Notes under the pieces: model-generated | The model's database searches: none | What the model was told of the DNA's origin: nothing | What the model saw: the letters and a program-made list of their open reading frames with translations, nothing else | Assembly (NCBI GenBank): GCA_963763095.1 | Contig: CAVXNR010000009.1 | Coordinates: forward strand, 1 to 64,000 | Direction: 5' to 3' | Origin: CAVUCH01 sp963763095 | Lineage (GTDB): Bacteria > Acidobacteriota > Vicinamibacteria > Vicinamibacterales > JAENWD01 | Length of the DNA stretch: 64,000 nt | Shown: positions 43,965 to 53,044 of the stretch, one piece after another | Layout of the letters: every line of letters starts with the position of its first letter | How positions within the stretch are numbered: position 1 is the stretch's first letter | Program-made: the position numbers and the translations under genes

Positions 43965-46900
43965 ACGTCGCGCGCTTCGCTGCCCGCAACAGCCGAGCGA
44001 TCCTGCTCGGCATTGTGCTGCTCTCGGCCGCCGGCGTCTGGGCGATGTTCACCCTGCCCAGCAACATCTACCCGGAGGTCGAGTTCCCGCGCATCGTCAT
44101 CGTGGCGAAATCCGGCGACCTCTCGCCGGGCCTCGTCCAGTTGGCAGTCACGCGCCCGCTCGAAGAAGCCGCCCGCACGGTCCTGGGTGCGCGCCGGGTG
44201 TCGTCGAAGACGATCCGGGGCGCCTGCGAAATCTCCGTCCTCTTCAATCCCGAGGCCGACATGCCGTACGCCCTGCAGCTCATGCAGGGCAAGATCGATG
44301 AGGTCAAGGCTTCACTCCCTTCGCAAACCACCGTGGCAGTGGAGCGGATGACGCCCTCGCTCTTTCCAGTCTTCAGCTTCAACGTCACCGGAAGCATTCC
44401 GCCGGAGGATCTTCGTGACCTCGCGGCCTTCGAACTACGCCCGCTCCTGAGTCGAGTCCCCGGCGTGGCCAACGTCGAGGTGCTGGCGAGTGAGGAACGC
44501 GAGATTTCGGTCATCGTCAATCCGGTGCGCCTGAACGCCGCGAAGCTGTCGATCGACCAGGTTGCCGAGGCGTTGCGGACCACAAACGTCGTCACAGCCG
44601 TCGGCCGGCTCCCCAAGGACTACCTCCAGTACCTCGTGCTCGCCTCGGCGGAACTGACGAGTCTCGAGGACGTGCGGAAGGTCGTGGTGGTGTTCCGCGA
44701 AGGCACGCCCGTCTACTTGGGCGACATCGCCGACGTGCGCGTGGGCGTCATCGATCGAACCACCCTGATCTCAGGCGCCGGGAAGGCCGCCGCGGTCGTC
44801 AGCGTCGCGCGACAGATCCGCGGCAACATCCTCGACGTCGTCGACGGCGCGAAGGCCGCTTTGAACGAGTACCGCGCGTCGTTGCCGCCGTCCGTGCGGC
44901 TGACGGTCGTCTACGACCTCGCGGACTTCGTGCGCAACGCCGTGGCGAGCGTCCGCGACGCGATCGTCATCGGCGGCCTGCTCGCGGTGTTGGTACTCGT
45001 CTTCTTCCTGCGTGACTGGCGCGTCACGGCCATCGCGGCGACCTCGCTCCCACTGACGATCGTGGGCACCTTTTTCGTGCTGCACCTTGTCGGCGGCACC
45101 ATCAACCTCATGTCACTGGGCGGCCTCGCTATCGCGATAGGCCTCGTCATCGACGACGCGATCGTGGTCCTGGAGAACATCCACCGGCACCGATCGGCCG
45201 GCGAAGCGGTGGCCGTCGCGGTCGAGCGGGGCACGCAGGAGCTGCTGGCCGCCGTGATTGGCTCCACGCTCACCACCGTGGTCGTATTCGTGCCGCTGGG
45301 GCTGCTCCAGGGAGTAGTCGGGCAGTTCTTCGCCGCGCTGTCCATGACCCTCGCCGCGGCCGTCTTTCTGTCACTGGCATACGCGCTGCTGTTCATTCCC
45401 GGCATCGCAGGACGGTTCCTGCGCCCTCACGATCGGCCATCGTCCACGCTTGATTGGCTTTCGCAGCGCTACACCGGCGTGCTGCGGTGGGCGCTTGGCC
45501 GTCCCGCGGTGATCATCGTGGCGACCCTGGCCGTGGCGGCGCTGAGTGTGCTGCTCTTCACAAAACTCGAGACGGGCTTCCTGCCGGAGATGGACGAAGG
45601 CGGCTACATCGTCGACTACTGGACCCCGGAAGGTACGTCGTTGCCAGAGACCGACCGCATGCTGAAGCGGCTCGAGGCCGTGCTGCAGGCAACGCCGGAG
45701 ATTGCCAGCTTCGCGCGGCGCACGGGCGCAGAGCTGGGGATGTTCGCCACCCCCCAGAACACCGGCGACATCGTGGTGCGTCTCGAGCCGCGCTCGGAAC
45801 GATCACGGACGGCCGAGGAAGTCGTCGAGGCGCAGCGGGCAATCTTCGCGAAGGAGATGCCCGGCATGACGATCGAGTTCGTCATGCTGCTGCAGGACAT
45901 GCTCGGCGACCTGGAGGGCAGCCCCGAGCCGGTCGAGGTCAAAATCTTCGGCGACGACCTCACCACGCTGGAATCGTTGGCGGCGCGCACGTCCAAGACA
46001 CTCGAGAAGATCCGCGGGGTGGTGGACATCGTGGTGCCGCAAAGAGGGAATCCCGAGCTCAGTCTGCACGTCGATCCCACGCGCGCCTCCAAGGCCGGCC
46101 TCACGGTCGCACAAATCACAAGCCAGCTGACGAGCGGTCTTCTTGGACAGAAAGCCACGTCGTTCAGGAGGAATGACCGGCTGATTGATGTCCGCGTGCG
46201 GTTCCCTGATCGGCAGCGGTTCGACCTCGGCTGGCTGAGGGAGTTCCCGTTGACCACAGAGGCGGGCACGCTCGTCCCGCTGTCGGCGATCGCGATGGTC
46301 GACACGGCGGAGGGGGCGACCGAACTCCACCGCGAAGACCTCCGACAGATGATTCCAATCACCGGGCGTCTGGAGGGGCGTGACCTGGGCAGCGGGATTC
46401 GTGACGTCCAGGCCGCACTGGCAGGGCAGCAATGGCCGATCGGGTACTCCTGGCAACTCGGTGGGCAGTACGAGAGTCAGCAGGGCTCCTTCCGATCGAT
46501 GCTGCTGGTGCTGTCGATCGCCGTGCTCCTGGTGTTCGGCGTCCTGGTGGCGCAGTTCCGCCGCTTCCTGCCGGCGATCATCATCCTGTCGGCCGCCCCG
46601 CTTTCGCTGGCAGGGGCGTTCGGGCTCCTGTTGCTGACCGGGACCCCACTGAACGTGTCTTCGATGATGGGCCTGATCCTCCTGATCGGGTTGATCGTGA
46701 AGAACGGCATCATCCTCGTGGATTACGCGGATATTGTCGCCGCTCGCGGCAACGACGGCGTCGAAGCCCTCGTCGAAGCAGGCGCCGTGCGACTGCGGCC
46801 CATCCTGATGACCACCTTGTGCACGTTGTTCGGCCTCGCGCCGCTCGCCCTCGGACTCGGCCCCGGCGCGGAGATGCAAAAGCCCCTGGCGATCGCGGTC

Positions 46901-47011
46901 ATTGGCGGACTGACACTGTCGACCATCATCACGCTGCTATTCGTACCGGTGGCGCTCGCGCTCGTGCGTGAGCGTCTCGGCGTCCCGCTGAAGACGCCCC
47001 GGCGCAGCTGA
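43961..47011 (+). CDS. RND-family efflux pump, inner-membrane subunit
   Basis: 1016 residues with the classic layout: TM1 near residues 10-30, a large periplasmic loop, TM2-6 from about 330 to 490, a second loop, and TM8-12 from about 840. The proton-relay acidic pair is in GLAIAIGLVIDDAIVVLENIHRH (TM4), with FFLRDWRVTAIAATSLPLTIVGTF before it. Gene order regulator-kinase-TolC-adaptor-pump resembles Cus/Czc metal efflux, but the pump sequence does not settle metal versus drug export. ATG 43961 overlaps the adaptor stop (ATGA), so the pump is translationally coupled. Confidence 0.93.
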   Translation: MNVARFAARNSRAILLGIVLLSAAGVWAMFTLPSNIYPEVEFPRIVIVAKSGDLSPGLVQLAVTRPLEEAARTVLGARRVSSKTIRGACEISVLFNPEADMPYALQLMQGKIDEVKASLPSQTTVAVERMTPSLFPVFSFNVTGSIPPEDLRDLAAFELRPLLSRVPGVANVEVLASEEREISVIVNPVRLNAAKLSIDQVAEALRTTNVVTAVGRLPKDYLQYLVLASAELTSLEDVRKVVVVFREGTPVYLGDIADVRVGVIDRTTLISGAGKAAAVVSVARQIRGNILDVVDGAKAALNEYRASLPPSVRLTVVYDLADFVRNAVASVRDAIVIGGLLAVLVLVFFLRDWRVTAIAATSLPLTIVGTFFVLHLVGGTINLMSLGGLAIAIGLVIDDAIVVLENIHRHRSAGEAVAVAVERGTQELLAAVIGSTLTTVVVFVPLGLLQGVVGQFFAALSMTLAAAVFLSLAYALLFIPGIAGRFLRPHDRPSSTLDWLSQRYTGVLRWALGRPAVIIVATLAVAALSVLLFTKLETGFLPEMDEGGYIVDYWTPEGTSLPETDRMLKRLEAVLQATPEIASFARRTGAELGMFATPQNTGDIVVRLEPRSERSRTAEEVVEAQRAIFAKEMPGMTIEFVMLLQDMLGDLEGSPEPVEVKIFGDDLTTLESLAARTSKTLEKIRGVVDIVVPQRGNPELSLHVDPTRASKAGLTVAQITSQLTSGLLGQKATSFRRNDRLIDVRVRFPDRQRFDLGWLREFPLTTEAGTLVPLSAIAMVDTAEGATELHREDLRQMIPITGRLEGRDLGSGIRDVQAALAGQQWPIGYSWQLGGQYESQQGSFRSMLLVLSIAVLLVFGVLVAQFRRFLPAIIILSAAPLSLAGAFGLLLLTGTPLNVSSMMGLILLIGLIVKNGIILVDYADIVAARGNDGVEALVEAGAVRLRPILMTTLCTLFGLAPLALGLGPGAEMQKPLAIAVIGGLTLSTIITLLFVPVALALVRERLGVPLKTPRRS

Positions 47012-47052
47012 GAATCGCCCGGCCGGCTGCGCCGGCTACAAGCTGCTACAGC

Positions 47053-47265
47053 TTGATGCGGGCGCTTCCTGATGAGATCATCGATTCGGCAGATGCCGAG
47101 CTGGTGGCGTTGGCGGCGGCGCGCACTGTGCGCCTCGAGCGAGCGCGGCGACGCGCCGAGCGCGAAGCGCCGTGCCGCGCGCAGTCAGTTTCGGGTGATA
47201 ACTGGTGGGCGGTGACGATCGCAGTCCCGACGTCCGGGTGCTGGACCTTGGTGGGTATGGCATGA
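47053..47265 (+). CDS. Small hypothetical protein (doubtful)
   Basis: 70 residues, Ala/Arg/Glu-rich first half (DEIIDSADAELVALAAARTVRLERARRRAE) that could form a helix, then a dissimilar tail. No ribosome-binding site or homology signal is evident. It may be chance. Confidence 0.25.
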   Translation: MMRALPDEIIDSADAELVALAAARTVRLERARRRAEREAPCRAQSVSGDNWWAVTIAVPTSGCWTLVGMA

Positions 47266-47308
47266 CGATGGCAAGGGCCATCCCGACGGTGTCGATTCGG
47301 GGGCAGCC

Positions 47309-47560
47309 GTGATCACTATTCGCCTGCACGACGGAATCGAGACGCGATTCGAACTAATAGAGGACGACCGCCGAGTCCTGTGGATCAGAAACGGGCCTCA
47401 TCGGCGCCACGTTCTGTGCCACGCACTCCGTGAGCTCGGTTGGTCGATCGTCACGGCCGATCCGGCTGACCAGGCGCGACTCGACGCGGCCGGCCTGTGG
47501 AGTGCGAAGCGACAGGGAGCGCCGGCTCAGTCGTTCGACTCCGGCTCCATTGGCATCTGA
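47309..47560 (+). CDS. Small hypothetical protein
   Basis: 83 residues with balanced composition (MITIRLHDGIETRFELIEDD, then RHVLCHALRELGWSIVTADP) suggesting a small alpha/beta fold. No family recognised. It ends 72 bp before the left repeat of the tRNA-Pro island, so it belongs to the flanking chromosome. Confidence 0.4.
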   Translation: MITIRLHDGIETRFELIEDDRRVLWIRNGPHRRHVLCHALRELGWSIVTADPADQARLDAAGLWSAKRQGAPAQSFDSGSIGI

Positions 47561-47632
47561 AAAAAGCGCTCAGGTCGCGTGAGAGTCGCTGAACGTCGTC
47601 TCCCCCCGTTGAACTTCCGTTGCACTTGGAGA

Positions 47633-47686
47633 GGCGAAAGTTGGTCGGGATGCCGGGATTCGAACCCGGGACCTCCTGCACCCCAA
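47633..47686 (-). repeat. Direct repeat, displaced 3' part of tRNA-Pro (att site)
   Basis: 54 bp identical to 52164-52217. It contains the anticodon-arm 3' side, variable loop, T-arm, acceptor 3' strand and CCA of tRNA-Pro, but no 5' half follows: the sequence diverges after the GGGGTG of the anticodon loop. This is the scar left when an element integrates into a tRNA gene. Confidence 0.9.
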
Positions 47687-47748
47687 CGATCAGTTAACCG
47701 TGGCCGGATCGTGCCTCGGTCGTGTTTTCTGGCGTCTTTTGGGTCGCC

Positions 47749-48230
47749 TCATTGCCCCCATGTCGCGGTGTGCCCCTCAGTTCCGGGTTCCGTGGCACAC
47801 GGTGACACACAGCCAATCCGCCGCTCGTACGCCTCCATCGCGTCATGCTTCGACCGCACGGTGTTCTTGAGGTACGCGGAGGTCTGCTCGATCGTCGTAT
47901 GGCCCAGCCAGTCCCGCACGGTTATGCAGTTGGACGCCACCCTCGAGCCAGCGTGAGCCCGCCTCGCGCCGCAAGTCGTGGAAAGTGCAGGCCGGTGATC
48001 TGAGCGCGCTTACAGGCCAGCCGCCACGCCGTCTTCACGTCCGCCACCCGCTGCCCGATCTCGTTCCCGAACACGTAGGCATCCGGCGGATGCAGTTGCC
48101 CCGCCGGGTCCGTGCGCCTCATCTCGAGGATCGTCCAGCAGGCGCGTGGAGATGGGCACGGCGTGCCGTCCATCGTCTTCGTCTTGCCCGCAGGCAGGAA
48201 GATCTCGTGCTTTGTCCACCCCGCGGCTTG
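47749..48230 (-). pseudogene. Tyrosine recombinase (integrase) C-terminal remnant
   Basis: Blocks of a phage-type integrase catalytic domain spread over three frames: KHEIFLPAGKTKTMDG, RHAVPISTRLL, TILEMRRTDPAG plus AYVFGNEIGQRVADVKTAW, then FHDLRREAGSRWLEGG (HxLR box) and VRDWLGHTTIEQTSAYL (LGH box and catalytic Tyr). At least four frameshifts separate them, and the N-terminal half is missing: a stop lies at about 48235. It lies 63 bp inside the left att repeat. Confidence 0.8.
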
Positions 48231-48240
48231 TTAAGCGGCG

Positions 48241-48259
48241 CTCTGCAGGTTCAGCAGAG
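48241..48259 (-). terminator. Small hairpin between cupin and integrase remnants
   Basis: CTCTGC, 7-base loop, GCAGAG: a perfect 6-bp stem 34 bp downstream of the cupin stop on the minus strand. No T-run follows, so this is weak. Confidence 0.3.
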
Positions 48260-48292
48260 GATGCGGCCGCGTTCATCACTGGGGCCGACCTT

Positions 48293-48862
48293 TTAACTCA
48301 AGGAGTCTTGGGGATCGATGCGTATGAGTGTGTACACGATCCGCTTAGTTTTGATCTCAACAAAGCCGTGCGGGGTGTGCGGCGGAATTACAACAACATC
48401 GCCAGGCCCCACATCTTGGCGTGTCCCCTCGAGGATGAGCGTGCCTATAGAACTCGGACCAGTTAGGCGGCGCACATCCGGGTCGTCTGCGGGCAAAGGG
48501 CGACGCCGACTCGATCGTGCCGCCGGTGACGAGAACGCCTCTCCCTTCAGTTATCTGGTACACCTCGGTAATGGCCTCATGCACAATGGCGTCTGGCGGC
48601 GTTTGCCCGTTTACCTGGGAGCGACAGACTACCGATAGACCACGTTATATTGTGACTCAATCGACACTACGCGTAGCACGGAGTCCGCGACTGGGCCGGC
48701 ATTATTCTCACGCACAACCGCGCTCACTTCGGCAGAGCGCACCGTAATCGCAGGTGGCGATTTCGTCTCAGGGGTAGGCGACGAATTGTGCGCCGAAATG
48801 TTATGTGACGCTGTAACTGACGCTGTAACTAGAACGCTAAAAGCGAGCCACTCAACAAGCAT
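48293..48862 (-). pseudogene. Secreted cupin-domain protein, frameshifted
   Basis: Reads as one exported cupin protein in three frames. The N-terminus (MLVEWLAFSVLVTASVTA signal-like segment to SIESQYNVVYR) stops at 48629. The middle resumes one frame away as NGQTPPDAIVHEAITEVYQITEGRGVLVTGGT. The end, from about 48500, is DDPDVRRLTG to GDVVVIPPHTPHGFVEI and stops at 48293. The metal-binding His residues of both cupin boxes (HEAITE, HTPHGF) are present. Base composition is visibly less GC-rich than the rest of the window, suggesting transfer. The start at ATG 48862 is tentative. Confidence 0.6.
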
Positions 48863-49054
48863 TCCTTCACCTTCAATGGATGGCGGATAGCCGGCCCGAC
48901 TACTCTGGGAGTAGGCCGCTGACATCCCACGATGCGCCAGCCCATTTCAGGGTAGCCGTCAGCAGACATTGGCGGCCGGCGCGACCACCAGCGCGGGATC
49001 GTCGAGTTCTGGCGTCGTGAGCATCGGCGGGGCGCGCAATGATTCACTTGGCGG

Positions 49055-50387
49055 TTATTGTCGCTGGCTGGCCCACCGCCAGTGCCGCAACGCGTAGATC
49101 GCGGTGGCGATCGCGAGAATTGCTGCAACGACGAGTACCTCGCCCCGCGCCGCACTCGAGAGCAACCACAGGACGAAGCCCGTGGCAGCGACAGGCACCA
49201 CGGGGCCGGCGGGTATACGAAAGGGTTCACTCCGGGCGCGTACATCCCGGCGCCGCAGTATGAGCGTCGCGAGACAACAGCCGAGCAAGACGACGAGCGT
49301 GGGCACGACCGAGAGCGCCGCGAGAGCGCGAAAAGTCCCCGTGAGCGCGAACACGCACGCAAGGGTCGCGTGCGTGGCGATGGCGACGTGGGGCGTTCGG
49401 TAGCGCGGGTGGATTGCCCCGAAACGGCTGGGGACCACCCCGTCCCTGGCGAAGGCGAAGAGCATTCGTGGCGCAGCCAGGACGTTCCCGGTGAGAAACC
49501 CGAAGGCGGAGATCACCGTACCGGCGAGGATCACCTGGCTCCCAACCTCTCCGCTCGCGCGGCCGGCCGCGGCCGCGAGCGGAGCGCGCTGCTCGCTCGC
49601 GAGCGCCGGGCCGAGGATGCCTTGGGCCGCAAGGTGCACCCCGATGTAGAGGCCCGTGACGATGACGAGGCCCGAGCAGATCGCGCGCGGAATCGTCCGT
49701 GTCGGGTCCTGCACCTCACCGCTCGCTGTGAGGGCGGTTTCGGTTCCGGTGAACGCGAACACGAGGATGAACGCGGCCCTGGCGATGTCGTGTATCGAGG
49801 GAAGGCCGGTCCAAACGAGATTCCGCGGCGCCGACTGGAAGAGTCCCACGACGACGACGAGGAGCAGTGGCGCGAGCTTGGCCGCTGTGACCACCTCCAC
49901 CAACCTCGCGCCCGTGCGAACCCCGCGGATGTTGGCGATCGCCAGGCTAGGCAGCAGGACGACAGGAAGGACGGTGCGCACGATGCCGCCCACCTCGAGG
50001 CCGAGCGCAGCCGTGACCGCGTCGACCGTGACGACGGCGATCGCCGCGCCGGAGATGACATCGCCGCCGAACCAGAGGAGGATACCGGCAAGGAAGCCAA
50101 CGAACGGGCCGAAGGCGGCCTCGACGTAGGCGTACGTGCCCCCCGAGCGCGCCACCCGGCTCCCCAGTTCCGCGTAGCAGAGGCCGATCAGGCCGATGCC
50201 GAGCGCGCACGCCTACATAACCGAGAACGGACGCAGGACCGAGGATGGCCGCGACCGCTGCGGGCAGCACGAAGATCCCTGACCCGACAGTCTGATTGAC
50301 GATGTTGGCCGTCAGCGACCGTCCGCTGATGCCGCGAACCAACCCTTCCGCGACGTCATCAACATGGCTTGAGATCGGCTCGTCCAC
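49055..50387 (-). pseudogene. APC-family amino-acid permease, one frameshift
   Basis: An inner-membrane transporter with about 12 helices. The N-terminal part (50387 to about 50212) includes LTANIVNQTVGSGIFVLPAAVA, the substrate-binding GSGIF motif of TM1. The rest (IGLIGLCYAELGSRV onward, to 49055) is in another frame and includes RSGGTYAYVEAAFGP, FAFTGTETALTASGEVQDPTRTIPRAI and ILAGTVISAFGFLTGN. A single base change in length near 50210 breaks the frame. A 366-residue piece from ATG 50155 could still be translated but would lack TM1. Confidence 0.8.
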
Positions 50388-50574
50388 GTGGCCCTCGATA
50401 GTTGCGCGTCTCCATCGTCACAAGGCGGGCCCAATGTCTCGACCTGCCCGAGACCCGGTCAAGAGGGGTCAGCCAATCGGTCTCTCTTCCGCCGGTTCCG
50501 GGGCGAGCGTACGGATAGGAGGGTTTCCCGGCGCCACCTTCTCCCTTCGCTCTTAGGAGCCCCGTTGTCCGAAC

Positions 50575-51821
50575 GTCCGACCCGGCCGCCGGTCTAGCCC
50601 GTACCATCGGGCCGCTGGGTCTCACCGCGAGCGTATCAACGTCATCATCGGTTCTAGCATCTTCGTGTTTCCGGCCGTCGTTGCCGGCGACCTGGGCGCG
50701 GCCGGGATCCTTCCCTATCTGATCGCGGCTTTCGGGATGGGGCTGATCGCCCTCTGCTACGCGGAATCCGGCAGTCGAGTGCCGGCGGCCGGTGGGACCT
50801 ACGCCTACGTCGAGACCGCGTTCGGACCCTTCGCCGCGTGGGTCATCGGCCTCCTCATGTATGTCGGAGTCCAGCTCATCGCCTCGGCCGTCGTGGCCTC
50901 GGTATTCGTCCGCTCGCTCTCCGTCCTGGTGCCCGGCGTCGGCGGCGGTCTTCCCGGGCGCTCCTCATCCTGGTCATCTACGGGGCGTTCGCCACCGTCA
51001 ACGTCCGGGGCGGCGCCAAGGTCGGTGCTCGCGTGGTGGAAGGCGTGACCATCGCCAAGCTTGCCCCGCTCGTGCTCCTGATGCTAGTCGGTCTGATCGC
51101 CTTCCGGCCCGAGTTCGTCCGGTGGGACGCGTTTCCCCCGGTTGCCGACCTAGGGCGGATGGCCATGCGGGTCCTCTACCTTTTTGGCGGGATCGAAGCG
51201 GTGCTGGCCGTGAGCGGTGAGCTCCGCGACCCCTCGCGCACCATCCCGCGAGGTGCGCTCGGTGGTCTGGCCGTCGCGACGGCGATCTATCTCGGTGTCC
51301 AGTTCGCCGCCCAGGGTCTCCTGGGACCGGCGCTGCCGAGCCACGATCAGGCGCCGCTGGCCGATGCCGCCGCCGTCGTCTTGGGATCGACCGGCCGAAA
51401 CCTGCTGCTCCTCGGAACGGTGATCTCGACCCTCGGCTTCCTGAGCGCCGATCTGCTCACTTCGCCCCGGACGCTCTTCGCCATGGCCGCCGCCGGGCGG
51501 CTGCCGCGCCAGCTCGCCGCCGTGAGCCGGCGCTTCGGATCGCCCGCGGTGGCGATCGTGGTGCACGCTGCCCTGGCCGCGATGCTCGCGATCCAGGCCG
51601 ATTTCGACACGCTCACCGCCCTCGCCTCGAGCGCGCTCCTCCTCATCTACTTCGTCTCCGTGGTTGGGCTCATTGTGCTGCAGCGTCGTAAGGTGGGAGA
51701 GGAGGGGCTGGCCTTCCGACTCCCCGCCGGCCCGCTGATCCCGCTGGCGGCGACGGCCTTGGTCGTCACGCTCATGACCACCCTCGCCTGGCGGGAGATT
51801 TGGCTGTCCTGGTCGTGGTAG
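50575..51821 (+). pseudogene. APC-family amino-acid permease, second copy, several frameshifts
   Basis: Divergent from the first permease and clearly related (GGTYAYVETAFGPFAAWVIG; GGIEAVLAVSGELRDPSRTIPRGA). TTG 50575 has AGGAG upstream, but the frame stops at 50605. It resumes as LARTIGPLGLTAS, shifts again near 50630 to INVIIGSSIFVFP, and shifts once more near 50958 (LP to RALLILVIYG). From there it is intact to 51821. Longest intact piece: about 50960-51821. It is non-functional unless these are sequencing errors. Confidence 0.8.
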
Positions 51822-52129
51822 CCTTCGCGACCGTCACCCATATCATCTCCAGGGTCCGCCAAGCCTTGTCGCAGAACCCAACGGAGCTTTTGCCGCCGAA
51901 AGAAGGTTAAACGTTCACGGCGCCCGCACGACTCGCTCTCGTTCTATCTCGGACCCTTTGTGTTCCCTCGTGGTCCACCTGGAGCGCGCGGTTGAAATCG
52001 CGGGCACACTCAGGCCCAGTTGGCCAGCGTGCGCCGGCCGACACGTCAAGGCGCACGGCCGGCTTGCCGTGCTCGCCAACCAGCACTGAACGGATGCGCG
52101 GCCGTTTCATTGTCGTCTCGAAATAGAAA
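51822..52129. other. Right end of the island, nothing recognised
   Basis: About 308 bp between the second permease and the tRNA-Pro terminator. No gene or palindrome of note was seen. Confidence 0.35.
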
Positions 52130-52167
52130 CGCCCCCGTGTTGCAAGTTCGTTGCAAGCACGGGGGCG
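52130..52167 (-). terminator. Rho-independent terminator of tRNA-Pro
   Basis: On the minus strand, just after the tRNA 3' end: a perfect 10-bp stem (CGCCCCCGTG at 52130-52139 with CACGGGGGCG at 52158-52167), whose loop contains a second TTGCAA pair, followed by TTTCTATTT. This is the best terminator in the window. It lies inside the island, so the element brought its own terminator for the restored tRNA. Confidence 0.8.
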
Positions 52168-52217
52168 AAAGTTGGTCGGGATGCCGGGATTCGAACCCGG
52201 GACCTCCTGCACCCCAA
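52164..52217 (-). repeat. Direct repeat within tRNA-Pro (att site)
   Basis: 54 bp identical to 47633-47686. It covers the tRNA from the anticodon loop to CCA plus 9 bp beyond. It marks the right boundary of the integrated island. Confidence 0.9.
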
Positions 52218-52249
52218 GCAGGCGCGCTACCAGGCTGCGCTACATCCCG
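52173..52249 (-). tRNA. tRNA-Pro (anticodon GGG)
   Basis: A full cloverleaf on the minus strand: acceptor CGGGATG pairing with CATCCCG, D-arm GCGCAGCCTGGTAGCGC, anticodon arm CCTGCTTGGGGTGCAGG with anticodon GGG, T-arm around GGTTCGAATCC, discriminator A and an encoded CCA (52173-52175). It decodes CCC and CCU proline codons. It is the attB target of the 47.6-52.2 kb island, and a good terminator follows. Confidence 0.95.
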
Positions 52250-52278
52250 AAAAAGGCAGGTCGCGCTCGACGAGCGCG

Positions 52279-52809
52279 TCACTCGCCCACGGCGGTTTCG
52301 GCGCGGCGGCGTCTGGGGGTGCGGCCGCGCCCGATCGGTTCTGGGGCTGGCGCCTCGTCGCCGTTGACGCCGGCGCTCGGCGAGGGCACTGATTGCCCCG
52401 GCTTGGCCGATAGCATCTCCAGCAGCGAGCGGAGCGCGTGCCGGACGCCGTCGATCCGCTCCCGCATGTCGGCCGACACCGACGCCGGCTTCGACACCGG
52501 CTCGTCATAGAACGGCAGCTCGTCTGCCTGCAGGGTGCCGCGTTCTTCTTCCAAGCGGCGCCGGGCGCCGGCGATGGTCAACCCCTCGCCGAACACCAGC
52601 TGTTTCAGCCGCTGAACGCGCTCCACGTCGGCCTGCCGGTAGAACCGGGGTCCGCCCGCCGTGCGCGTCCTGCCGAGATCGGGAAATTCCTTCTCCCAGG
52701 ACCGCAGCACGTACGGCTGCACCTTGATGATCTCGCACACGTCAGCGGACTTGAGCAGCGCCCGCCGCGGTATTTCGGGTGTTGGCTCAGCCACATCCGC
52801 TCTGGACAA
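52279..52809 (-). CDS. MerR-family transcriptional regulator
   Basis: 176 residues. The N-terminal winged helix reads LKSADVCEIIKVQPYVLRSWEKEFPDL, RTAGGPRFYRQADVERVQRLKQLV and EGLTIAGARRRLEEE. The C-terminal part is a short helix and a Pro/Arg-rich tail without ligand-binding Cys. The HTH resembles the LitR/CarA-like or RacA-type MerR group, whose effectors are varied. In related genomes such a gene often lies beside tRNA-Pro and der; that is inference. It sits 29 bp upstream of the tRNA. Confidence 0.85.
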   Translation of the reverse strand: MSRADVAEPTPEIPRRALLKSADVCEIIKVQPYVLRSWEKEFPDLGRTRTAGGPRFYRQADVERVQRLKQLVFGEGLTIAGARRRLEEERGTLQADELPFYDEPVSKPASVSADMRERIDGVRHALRSLLEMLSAKPGQSVPSPSAGVNGDEAPAPEPIGRGRTPRRRRAETAVGE

Positions 52810-52976
52810 GGGTCGTCAGGTCCGCGTTCGACGTCGGAGTATAGCACCAGATCTCGCCGGTTCGCGCCACCAGCCCAGCACCAGTGCCGCTAGCGCGACC
52901 AGACTGCAGGCGAGAGGCTGCAGGCTGCGGCCCGGTCGGGCCTGAGGCCAGACGCCGCCCGTCGCCGGCAGCCCGT

Positions 52977-53022
52977 AGCCTATAGCCTTAGCCTTTGGCC
53001 TTTGAGCCTTTAGCCTTTAGCC
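52977..53022. repeat. Heptamer tandem repeat (AGCCTTT-type)
   Basis: About six and a half degenerate copies of a 7-bp unit AGCCTTT (variants AGCCTAT, GGCCTTT, and one copy with an extra base) between the MerR and der genes, 22 bp downstream of the der stop. AT content is higher than the surroundings. Confidence 0.75.
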
Positions 53023-53044
53023 AACGACAATCACCCGGCCGAAC

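Larger units (their letters stand above)
47633..52217. mobile_element. Decayed integrative island in tRNA-Pro
   Basis: A 4.6-kb segment between 54-bp direct repeats. The right repeat lies in the intact tRNA-Pro gene and the left one is a tRNA fragment. Next to the left repeat is a tyrosine-recombinase pseudogene, as expected for an element using a tRNA attB. The cargo is a cupin gene and two amino-acid permease genes, each with one or more frameshifts. The element can no longer move by itself. Confidence 0.8.

Noticed and set aside
47641..47686. Second tRNA-Pro gene
   Set aside because: Only the 3' part is present; the D-arm, 5' acceptor strand and half of the anticodon arm are missing. It is an att scar.
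48230..48299. attC site around GTTAAGC (48230-48236)
   Set aside because: A possible partner TTTTAAC (48293-48299) does not fit RYYYAAC, and the two cores are in the wrong order on both strands. The hairpin inside is explained as a weak terminator.
51907..52212. 101-codon open frame on the minus strand
   Set aside because: It starts inside tRNA-Pro and reads through its terminator; not a gene.
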